From NCBI RefSeq assembly GCF_900108565.1, contig NZ_LT629971.1:1240001-1304000 (forward strand): DNA of 64,000 bases. The letters are read 5' to 3'. This DNA is from Mycolicibacterium rutilum. GTDB taxonomy: Bacteria; Actinomycetota; Actinomycetes; Mycobacteriales; Mycobacteriaceae. Each line of letters starts with the position of its first letter. Position 1 is the first letter of the stretch. Position numbers and translations under genes: made by a program. The notes below the pieces were generated by a model, which was not told the origin of the DNA, searched no databases, and saw only the letters and a list, made by a program, of their open reading frames with translations. Positions 9,287 to 16,994 of this stretch are shown piece by piece.

Positions 9287-10141
9287 TCAGTGTAGTTGTT
9301 GGCGGTTGCCGGTGGTGGTTCGGCGTAGCGTTTCGGCGGCCGCTTGGTGGTCGCGTAGGCGGTAGGACTCGCCGTCGAGGTTGATTACCACGGAGCGGTG
9401 CAGCAGGCGGTCGAGCATGGCGGCGGCGACGGTGGTGTCGCCGAGGATGTCGCCCCAAGCACCCACCCCGCGGTTGGTGGTGATGACGATGCTGGTCTTC
9501 AAATATCGTTGGGAGACAACCTGAAACAGCGCCGATGCGGCCTCGGCGGGCAACGGCAGGTAGCCCAGTTCGTCGATCACCAGCAGCGTCGGTCCGGCGT
9601 AGAAGCGCATGGTGGTGGCCCAGCGTCCTTCGATGGCGGCGCGGTGACAGCGGGCGGCCAGATCCGCGGCGGTGGTGAAGTAGGTCCGGTAGCCGGCGTG
9701 CGCGGCAGCTCTGGCGAGGCCGACGCTGAGGTGTGTCTTGCCGGTGCCCGGTGGGCCGATGAGCAAGATGTTGGTCGCCGATTCGAGGTAGCGACACGTG
9801 CCCAACTCATCGATGAGCTTGCGGTCGATCCCGGCGGCGGCATCGACATCGAAATCTACGAGGGTGGCCGGGGTGGGCAGGCAAGCGAACCGCAACCGGC
9901 CCGCTAGGCGGCGCGCGGTGCTGGCCTCGACTTCGACGGCCAGCAGCCGCTCCAAGGCGACGGTGAGCGAGAGTCCTTCGGCGCTGGCCTGGTCCAAGAC
10001 GGCGGGCAAGGCTTCGGCGGCGGCAGCCAGTTTGAGCTCGGCCAGATGCGAGCGCAGCTGTTGATAGCGGCTCGCGGCTGCCGACGGCGCCTCCTCGGCG
10101 GCGGCCCTAGTGGTCTTCGGGGTGCGTGGGGTGGGGGTCAT
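9287..10141 (-). CDS. istB: IS21-family helper ATPase IstB (IS-B)
   Basis: 284 aa. AAA+ helper of the IS-B transposase. Walker A GPPGTGKTH near residue 130, Walker B LLVIDELGYLPL near 190, and the C-terminal block MLDRLLHRSVVINLDGESYRLRD mark it as IstB. An N-terminal extension of ~25 residues (rich in Ala and Thr) precedes the conserved helical region QQLRSHLAELKLAAAAEALP. Its ATG overlaps the istA stop by 4 bp. Confidence 0.95.
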   Translation of the reverse strand: MTPTPRTPKTTRAAAEEAPSAAASRYQQLRSHLAELKLAAAAEALPAVLDQASAEGLSLTVALERLLAVEVEASTARRLAGRLRFACLPTPATLVDFDVDAAAGIDRKLIDELGTCRYLESATNILLIGPPGTGKTHLSVGLARAAAHAGYRTYFTTAADLAARCHRAAIEGRWATTMRFYAGPTLLVIDELGYLPLPAEAASALFQVVSQRYLKTSIVITTNRGVGAWGDILGDTTVAAAMLDRLLHRSVVINLDGESYRLRDHQAAAETLRRTTTGNRQQLH

Positions 10142-11490
10142 TGGATGGTCCTGTTCTGGGCGGCCCGCTCGTAGGCGGACAGGTCGATGACGGTGGAATT
10201 GGTTGATGGAGTTGATGTTTGGATTGTTTCGGCATCGAGCCGCAGTAGTTGTGCGGCAGCGGCTTTGGCGGCTGGGCCGGGTGGGATGCGTTCTTTGCGG
10301 CGGTGTGGGCGTCCGGTGGTGGCGGTGGCCATCGCGGCGGTATCGAGGGCGATGACATGGCCGCTGTCGCGCACCATCACCCCGAGCCCGTCGGCGGCCA
10401 TCCGGTGGCGGGCGATCACGATCCCGCCAGTGGTGGCGATGTCGCAGAACTGGCCACCGACAGGATGGCTGACCACGACCTGAGCCGCCGCCAGTTCCGG
10501 GGGCACCGAATAACGGTTACCGCGATAGGACACCAACGCCTGCCGCGACGCTGTGCGAGTCTCCGACACGATCACCGGATACGGCGACGCCGGCGCAGGT
10601 GCCAACGGCTCGGTCTTGGCCACCACAGCGACCGAGGACCGGCCGTCGGCGGTGGCCCGCAGCCGGGTGTCGCCGCGCACCGCGGCGAAGCGATCCAGGC
10701 TCACCTGAGCCTGCTCCACGGTGGCCTCGTCGGCCAGCGTCCGCCACCAGCGCTGCGCCGCAGTGTGATTGACCTTCTCCACCACACCCTTACGGTTGCC
10801 CCGCCGAGCCGGGCAGACCGCCACTGAGACGCCGTAGTGCTTGGCCACCCCGGCGAACGACGCGGTCACCCGACCCGAGCCGGGATCACACACCGTGGCC
10901 ATCCGGTCAAAACGCCACACCCGCGTGACCCCGCCCAGGCCTCGGGTCACCCGGTCCAGGCAGGCGACCAGGTGCGGCTGGCCTTCCGAGGGCGCCAGGG
11001 CGGCGCGCCACTTGCCCGAATGCGCTAGCGAGCCCACCAGCAGATGCGCGGTCTTGCCCCACCCCCAGGATGCCGGCGGATCGGGCAATTCCAGCCAGTC
11101 CCATTGGGTTTCCTCACCCGGGGCGTGCGGGATCACCGCGTTCGGGCGCTGTGTGGCCGTGCGGCACGCCTCGCACACCGGACGCAGATCCCGGGCCCGG
11201 ATGTTGCGCGTCAGGCTCTGATACGACAGGCCGAACCCCAGCTGCTCGAGCTCGTCGAACAGGGTGCGCGCCCACAGGTGCGGGTCCTCGGTCAACCGGG
11301 CGGTGACGTAGTCGACGAACGGATCGAACGGGTCCGGACCGCTGCGGGCACGGACCCCCGGTTCGCCGCCACCGGCCAGATACTTGCGGACCGTCTTGCG
11401 GTCGAAACCAGTGTGGCGGGCGATCGCTGAGATCGACCAGCCACGACGGCGTAGGGCATGTACTTCCAAATCGTCCTCCCATGTGAGCAT
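10138..11490 (-). CDS. istA: IS21-family transposase IstA (IS-B)
   Basis: About 450 aa from the ATG at 11490, which sits 11 nt from AAGGAGG; a longer frame reaching 11574 would run into the terminal repeat and has no such site. N-terminal helix-turn-helix GWSISAIARHTGFDRKTVRKYL; DDE core beginning with TQWDWLELPD; C-terminal barrel region YRGNRYSVPPELA. The gene lacks visible damage. With istB it forms a two-gene operon. Confidence 0.93.
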   Translation of the reverse strand: MLTWEDDLEVHALRRRGWSISAIARHTGFDRKTVRKYLAGGGEPGVRARSGPDPFDPFVDYVTARLTEDPHLWARTLFDELEQLGFGLSYQSLTRNIRARDLRPVCEACRTATQRPNAVIPHAPGEETQWDWLELPDPPASWGWGKTAHLLVGSLAHSGKWRAALAPSEGQPHLVACLDRVTRGLGGVTRVWRFDRMATVCDPGSGRVTASFAGVAKHYGVSVAVCPARRGNRKGVVEKVNHTAAQRWWRTLADEATVEQAQVSLDRFAAVRGDTRLRATADGRSSVAVVAKTEPLAPAPASPYPVIVSETRTASRQALVSYRGNRYSVPPELAAAQVVVSHPVGGQFCDIATTGGIVIARHRMAADGLGVMVRDSGHVIALDTAAMATATTGRPHRRKERIPPGPAAKAAAAQLLRLDAETIQTSTPSTNSTVIDLSAYERAAQNRTIQ

Positions 11491-11627
11491 GAGAAAGCGG
11501 GCCTCCTTCGGTGAAGCAACTGGCGTCAGACACCAGCAGCTTCGAGGGAGGCCCGCCCTTCTCGGCGGAGCCACACGGGTGGGGAATTTCGATGAGCGTC
11601 AGTGGGGAATTTCAGCGAGCGCGGTCA

Positions 11628-11885
11628 GGCGGTCCAGGTGTCAAACCGCATGCTCGGATCGAGTCCGGCTTTGGCCGCTCGTAGTGCCGCGGAGCGGGAT
11701 TCGCGTCGGGAGACCTCGTCAGCCAGCAGTGTTTCCAGGAAGCCGATGTGGCTGAGTTTGTGTTGTCGGGCCAAGGCGGCGCGTTCGGGCAGGGTGTCAG
11801 CCAGTGCACCGAGCTTGAGGGCTTTGAGCAGTCGGAGCAGATCAGCGCCGATCGGGTCGGTAGCTCCACGGGCGGTGGTAGTCAT
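11628..11885 (-). pseudogene. istB: istB of IS-A copy 1, 5' fragment
   Basis: First ~86 codons (TTTARGATDPIGADLLRLLK onward) of the helper ATPase, identical to copy 2, ending in the GGCG duplication where IS-B inserted. It lacks the ATPase motifs and is non-functional. Confidence 0.9.
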
Positions 11886-11886
11886 G

Positions 11887-13498
11887 TCAGCGGTTCTCCT
11901 CGGAAAAGATGGTCAATGATGTTGGGGTGGAGTTGAATTCGGAAGGATCACGGGCGAAGCGGGTCGCGGTGTGACCGACCGCTTTCGGCAGGGCCGGGGA
12001 GCTGGTCTCGGTGGCGCGCTCCAGCATGGAGGCGATCTTGTTCACCGAGACGACATCGAGATCCAGCGACAATGAACAGGCCTGTTCGACCCGGTCGGCG
12101 CCGTAGCGGCGCACCAGACCCAGCAGCCGGTAGACGGTACGCATCTTCGTCCAGGGCAGCCGGTCATCGAGGATGCGTTCGGCGTAGATCCCGACGTTGG
12201 GGCCGTGGGAGGCGCAGGTGGCGATCAACGCCGCCACATCACGCAGCGCGTAGCCGGTCTTGTGTTCGGGCAGATCAGCGGGGGTCGGTGCTGCGCCCAC
12301 CGGCCGGTTGGCGGGGATGGACCTTGACCAGCACGCCGCGGCGATAGAACTTCACCAGCTCGGTGTCGGCGCGCACGTCCAGGTACTGACCGATCCAGCA
12401 TTCGGGCAGCGAATACAGGGCCTTGGCGACCTCGGCGTGGAAGTCGCGGTGGACCTTGACCCTCTTGAACACCGGCACGTCATAGACCTGCGGCACCGCC
12501 AACAGCCGGGGCTGCTCTTCGTCGGTGAACACCTCCAGCGGGCGTGCGCAGGTGGTGCCGTGGGTGCGGGTGCCCGCAGTGTCACGACACCACGCTGTGG
12601 CGGCGTCCTGCGCCTGCTGCAGACTGGTGAATGTTTCTCCGTCCCAGAAGTTTCGCCGCACGTACTGCACGGCGCGTTCCACCCGTGGCTTGTCTTTCGG
12701 CGAGGCCACCCTGGCGGGGTCGGTCAGAAACCCGCTATGCCCGGCGTAATCCAGCCAGCCCTGGCTGAACTGCGGGTTGACCGCGTCCGCGTCGGCGATC
12801 ACCGGCTTGAGATTGTCGGGGATCAGCACGGCGAACACCCCGCCGAAGAACTCCCAGGCCGCCTCGCAGCCTGCGATCACCGCGGCCAGGGTCTGCGAGT
12901 ACGACAACCACACGAACATGTGCCGGGAGTACACCGCGGTGAAGATCAGCGCGTGCACCTTGCGGCGGCGCCCGTCAGCAGCGTCGGTGAGCATCCCCAG
13001 GTAGCCGAAGTCGACCTGGCACTCCACTCCGGGATCGCCATCAGCGACCCGCACCGTGAGGTCTTTGCGGCCGAAACCGCAACGCTGGCTGGCGAATCGG
13101 TGCAACGTCCGATACGGCACCACACACCCCTGCCGGGCCAACAGGGTGTGGATCTTCGTGACCGTCAACGGCCGATGCTCACCGGTGCCGGCCACCCAGG
13201 CGGTGATCTGATCTTCGAAGCCCACCAGCTGCTCCCACGCCGCCCCGTGGCCATCGGGGCGCACCGGACGCACCGCCTCGGCAACCATCCCGATCAACGC
13301 ATCATCGACCGCGCTGACGTCGTCGTCGCGACGCAAACCCGCCGCCTGGGCGGCCTCGACGTAGCGGCGCACCGTCTTGCGGTCCAGGCCGCAATGCGCG
13401 GCAATGCTGCGGTACCCCGGCGCCGGCAGTCCCACCACCCCCAGCCACACCCGCAGCACTTCCCTGATCTCATTCACACTGACCTCCCGAAAAGCCAT
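11887..13498 (-). pseudogene. istA: istA of IS-A copy 1, frameshifted transposase
   Basis: The sequence equals the intact istA of copy 2 except for one extra G in the run at about 12281-12285 (five G here, four there). This breaks the 536-aa transposase into an N-terminal frame of ~400 residues (with helix-turn-helix and DDE core) and a C-terminal frame of ~137 residues. The ATG at 13498 follows GGAGGT. Together with the split istB, copy 1 cannot move by itself, although copy 2 or an equivalent element could supply enzymes in trans. Confidence 0.92.
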
Positions 13499-13660
13499 GC
13501 CCGCCGACCTCCGTGACCTTGAGCCGTCACGGCGATCGAACGAACAAATGAAAAGACCACCGACGCGACGCGCCGGTGGTCCCATAACTGGCAATCCAGG
13601 TGGTCCCATCACCCTGGCAAAAATCAGGTCACACTGGTCCCATCCTCATGGCAGACGACA

Positions 13661-14720
13661 CCAGCCTCGTTCGTTCCGCTGCGACCATGTGTGGGCATCC
13701 GCAGCTCTACTCCCCGGTCCGACCGTTTCGTGACGACAGGGGGTTCACCTCGACATAACCGTCGCACTCCGTTCTCATGAGTCGGGCGCCGCGTTGGAAC
13801 CACAACTACTAGGTCGGACCGTTCCGTAAATCTCACTTTCATCTCCATTTGGACATCAGATGGACATCTCACCTGAGAATTCGACGTCAAACTTGAGAAG
13901 CCACATCGTCGGCTATCTTGTGGCTTCTCAAGCTTTGCGTCCACTCGTCAGTCGCTGAGCTGGACGAAACGCAAGATTCTCACGTCGTGTCCATACCGAG
14001 GATTCTCAAGTTCATGTCCACTCGCCGGCAGGAAGGATTTCGCGCTGCCCGCCCTCAGGTGATGTAGCCAACTCCATGCGCCATGTTTCGTCACGTGACA
14101 GCATCCCGGCCTCTGCTTCGACGGATGTTGTTGCAGTCCAGTAGATTTGGCTACAGACTGATATCATACGCGGAATTTTCAAGTTTGTGCCCTCTTCGCA
14201 GACACCTCTGCCGTACCGCAGAGCAGCACGTTCCAACCTGCGGGGACTGTCTAAATAACGGTGGAACTGGTTCTGGTCTGACACGCCGAGTGTGGAGCTT
14301 GGCGGGAAGGACTGATGATGCCATCGTGTGGACATTTAGGAAGAGAATTGGCCATAAGACTTGATAAGCCACAGCAGCCGTCGTCACCGGCAACAGCAGC
14401 CGCCGCACCACCACCGCCTGGCGCCGCCGTTGTGACTTCTCGCGCTTGATGACCAATCGGCGGTCCGTCAAGTGGGGTTATGCGCGTTGGCTCACAGCAT
14501 GACCGTCGAGATCTGTCCCGACTTTGTGACCAATGTTCGCGGGCGCTTCACAGCCGATATTCGGCCAGCGAAACGGGGCGCCGTGCCGGCACGGGCAGCG
14601 AGGCTCGGATCTAGCAGCGGTGACCCGCGCATAGAGCAAGGGAGACGCGACGTTCGTCGCTAGTGCTCCAGACTTGTCGAACTTCCTTAATTACTGCGGC
14701 GATCGTGCGTTGGGCGTCAC
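13661..14720. other. Gene-free stretch holding diverged insertion-end-like repeats
   Basis: About 1.06 kb with no frame I can support on either strand. It contains at least six diverged copies of an ~19-bp motif (listed as a separate repeat feature) and a perfect 14-bp palindrome CCGTGCCGGCACGG at 14581-14594. It looks like the residue of repeated insertion and loss of mobile DNA. Confidence 0.5.
13862..14373. repeat. Cluster of diverged CTTGAGAA/TTCTCAAG motifs, probable IS-end remnants
   Basis: Motif of the form GAC-N3-A(A/C)(C/T)TTGAGAA and its inverse. Copies: 13862-13879 and 13883-13900 in one direction; 13924-13942, 13975-13992, 14001-14019 and the weaker 14172-14192 in the other; and 14352-14373 (ACTTGATAAGCCACA) again in the first direction, which shares GCCACA with the 13883 copy. 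Paired repeats facing each other fit the multiple transposase sites of IS21-type ends. The same motif recurs at 39347-39415. Confidence 0.5.
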
Positions 14721-15542
14721 CTACCGCTTGGCGACAAGCACCGGGACCTCGCTCGTGGTGAGCTGTCGGAAGGCCGCAACTCGGCTGATGTCAGCTAGTT
14801 TGGCGTTCGCACCCGTTCCGACGACGATCAACTGAGCGGAACGTGCGTCGGTCACGAGTGGCTTACAGTTGCTGTCACTGGTCGTGATTCGGCGTACTCG
14901 AACATCGGGGTAAAGTTCCTGAAACCCGGCAAGCCGTTCTGCTAGCACCTCTCGTTCCTGCTCTCGGTTGTTGGCCCATTCGATGGGTGACCAGCTGATA
15001 GCCGGAAATCCGAGGTGACCTGGCTCGCTCCAGGTATGGACGGCGATCAGGCTGGCGTGGCGTCGTGATGCTTCGTCGAACGCGGCGCGAATTGCCGGTT
15101 CAGATGAACGGAGTCCGTCGATCAGCACGATTACCGGCAGCCGTAAATCTGCCGCGGCTTCGGGAATGCTTGCAACGTTGCTGTGTCCCCGACGGACGAG
15201 CGCGCTGAGTGTCCGATGTGTACTGGGACAATCGTTTCCCAGGGCGACGATCTCCGCTTGTGCCGACAGCTGGATCAGCGTGTGCTCCAACGGCGCATCG
15301 ACTGCTATCGCTCGGACGAGTGGCAAGGAATCCCACCCCGTTTTGATTGTTTGGCTGGCAGTGGTGCCGGTTGTGACGAGCGTGAGCGGGATGCGGTGTG
15401 TGGCTGCGTGGTGCGTGGCCCACTGCGTTGCCGTGGTCGAGACGCCGGTCCCAATTCCGACCACGACACCTAGTCGGCTCGACGGCAGCGTCTGCGATGA
15501 GACTGCGGATTGGCGGCTGGAGTGGATGTGTCTCGTGGCCAT
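14721..15542 (-). CDS. Universal stress protein, two-domain
   Basis: 273 aa, the length of tandem Usp proteins common in mycobacteria. The first domain (VVVGIGTGVSTTATQWATHH, residues ~25-140) is diverged and lacks the full ATP-binding signature. The second (PVIVLIDGLRSSEPAIRAAFDEA through AQLIVVGTGANAKL and VPVLVAKR) keeps the glycine-rich nucleotide-loop region in altered form. Such proteins are cytosolic and are usually induced under hypoxia or other stress. It is divergent from the MFS gene, and the 260 bp between them contain two clean palindromes. Confidence 0.8.
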   Translation of the reverse strand: MATRHIHSSRQSAVSSQTLPSSRLGVVVGIGTGVSTTATQWATHHAATHRIPLTLVTTGTTASQTIKTGWDSLPLVRAIAVDAPLEHTLIQLSAQAEIVALGNDCPSTHRTLSALVRRGHSNVASIPEAAADLRLPVIVLIDGLRSSEPAIRAAFDEASRRHASLIAVHTWSEPGHLGFPAISWSPIEWANNREQEREVLAERLAGFQELYPDVRVRRITTSDSNCKPLVTDARSAQLIVVGTGANAKLADISRVAAFRQLTTSEVPVLVAKR

Positions 15543-15685
15543 CTTCGTGGTCGTCCTAACTATTCCTGCGTGCTCTCGCGGCGGCGGTTTCCGAACGTTG
15601 TCCGTGTGGTTTCACTGTCGCGCGCGGAGCGGTGCCGTGTCTTTAGGGGTAGCCGTAGCCCTGCGGCGGGTCCTCCCGACGGTGA

Positions 15686-15705
15686 CCTTCCGGCTAGCCG
15701 GAAGG
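15686..15705. promoter_or_regulatory. Perfect 20-bp palindrome in the usp/MFS divergent promoter region
   Basis: Arms CCTTCCGGCT and AGCCGGAAGG meet without spacer. It lies about 145 bp upstream of the usp start and 100 bp upstream of the MFS start, a fitting place for an operator of a dimeric regulator. A cruciform or hairpin role cannot be excluded. Confidence 0.45.
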
Positions 15706-15720
15706 CAGGGGTAAGGCCAA

Positions 15721-15737
15721 CCGTGAAGTAGTCACGG
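15721..15737. promoter_or_regulatory. Inverted repeat CCGTGA-N5-TCACGG, candidate operator
   Basis: Perfect 6-bp arms with a 5-nt spacer, 15 bp to the right of the 20-bp palindrome and about 67 bp before the MFS start. The geometry fits a helix-turn-helix dimer, possibly the LuxR-type or response regulator encoded downstream. Confidence 0.4.
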
Positions 15738-15803
15738 AGGGTGTGCAGGGGCGGCCACTATACGGCAGGCTGACGCCGTGGCGAGTATGAGCGTGGTAGC
15801 CCG

Positions 15804-16994
15804 ATGAGGAGCGGTGCGCCGACCGTGCTCGGGCTGTGCTGGGCCGCGTTGACGCTCGAAGGCTACGACATCGTGGTTTACGGCGCGGCGGTCCCGTATT
15901 TGCTGCAGGTTGAGCCGTGGGGGCTAAGTCAGGTCGACGTCGGCCTGCTCGGTGCGGTGGCTCTGTCCGGGATGCTGGTCGGCGCGTTGATAGCGGGGAT
16001 TCTTGCCGACCGCTGGGGGCGCCAACCCACGCTGATAGCAGGTGTGGTCGTGGTCGGCGGAGGCATGCTGGTGTGTGCCGGGGCACCCACACCGATGGTT
16101 TTCGCGGTCGGTCGTCTGCTCGTCGGGATGGGCGCAGGTGCCATGCTGCCGGCGACGTCCGCCCTTATCGCCGAGATTGCCCCGTCCGATCGCCGCAACC
16201 TTTATCAAGGGCTGGTATTCGGTGGGATCGGCGCCGGCGGCCTGCTGAGTGCGCTAGCAGCTCTGGCGTTGGCCGAGTCGGGCGGATTCCGCATACTCTT
16301 TCTCGTCGGTGCGCTGCCGCCAATCATTCTGGTTCCCGCGATGTTGCGGTGGTTGCCCGAGCCGGCGGAGTTTCTGAGATCCGCGGCAATGCCGGCGCAT
16401 CCCGCCCGTTGGCGCTGTCTGTTGGGCCGCGGGTTCGTGGTCCGCACCGGGTTGTTCTGGGCGACGACATTCTTGAGCCTGCTGGTGTTGTTCGGCGCGT
16501 ACACGTGGCTGCCGGTGCTGATGATCCGCGCCGGCTACTCCCTTGGTACGTCACTGGTGTTTCTCATGGTGCTCAACATCGGCGTGGTAATCGGATCAGT
16601 CGCGGCCCCGTGGGCCGCCGACCGCTGGGGTACTCGTGCGATGATCCTCACCGCGTTCGGCACCGGCGCGGTCGGGTTCACCCTGCTGGCTCAGCATCCA
16701 CCGGCGATCGCCGCCTACGTCCTGGTGGCCGTCATCGGCGCCGGCGCGGTCAACGCACAGTTCCTGCTCAATGGGTTGATCGCCGCCTCCCATCCAACCG
16801 ACCTGCGGGCCACCGCGCTGGGAGCGGCACTGGGCGTCGGCCGTCTCGGTGGGGTGGTCGGCCCTCTGTATGGCACCCAGCTGCTCGCCGAGGGGGCGGC
16901 AGTCGCGGCGGGGTTCTACGGTTTCGCGCTGCCCTCGGCCTTGGCCGGCGCGTTGAGCCTCGCGCTACCGAAGGCTCGCAAGGAGTTGACGTGA
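15804..16994 (+). CDS. MFS transporter, aromatic/organic acid:H+ symporter type
   Basis: 396 aa with about 12 membrane segments. The first helix carries LEGYDIVVYGAAVPYLL, the acidic DGYD-like signature of the aromatic acid:proton symporter family (BenK/PcaK type), followed by the MFS loop motif GILADRWGRQP at about 71-81 and a second loop ADRWGTRA in the C-half. Predicted role: proton-driven import of an organic or aromatic acid. Its stop overlaps the GTG of the LuxR regulator (GTGA), so transporter and regulator are co-translated. The substrate cannot be told from sequence; oxalate or another acid used by downstream genes is only a guess. Confidence 0.85.
   Translation: MRSGAPTVLGLCWAALTLEGYDIVVYGAAVPYLLQVEPWGLSQVDVGLLGAVALSGMLVGALIAGILADRWGRQPTLIAGVVVVGGGMLVCAGAPTPMVFAVGRLLVGMGAGAMLPATSALIAEIAPSDRRNLYQGLVFGGIGAGGLLSALAALALAESGGFRILFLVGALPPIILVPAMLRWLPEPAEFLRSAAMPAHPARWRCLLGRGFVVRTGLFWATTFLSLLVLFGAYTWLPVLMIRAGYSLGTSLVFLMVLNIGVVIGSVAAPWAADRWGTRAMILTAFGTGAVGFTLLAQHPPAIAAYVLVAVIGAGAVNAQFLLNGLIAASHPTDLRATALGAALGVGRLGGVVGPLYGTQLLAEGAAVAAGFYGFALPSALAGALSLALPKARKELT

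Larger units (their letters stand above)
9225..11627 (-). mobile_element. IS-B: complete IS21-family element inserted in istB of IS-A
   Basis: 2,403 bp. Compared with the intact IS-A copy, the host sequence resumes after a duplicated GGCG (9221-9224 and 11628-11631), fixing the boundaries to the base. The inverted ends read TGATCGCGCTCATCGAAA and TGACCGCGCTCGCTGAAA, again TG...CA. It carries an overlapping istA-istB pair reading leftward, different in sequence from both other IS21 types here. It appears intact. Confidence 0.95.
8620..13660 (-). mobile_element. IS21-family element IS-A, copy 1, interrupted by IS-B
   Basis: Ends match those of copy 2 base for base: 25-bp imperfect inverted repeats at 8620-8644 and 13636-13660 (TGTCG ... 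GATGGGACC), starting TG and ending CA. A repeat GCCAGGG-GATGGGACCACC occurs twice in tandem just inside the left end. Removing IS-B and its 4-bp duplication leaves 2,634 bp, one base more than copy 2, and that base is an extra G in a G-run near 12281-12285 that shifts istA. The flanks (ACGCA left, CCAGC right) do not match, so this copy lacks a target duplication, pointing to recombination or deletion at one side. Confidence 0.92.
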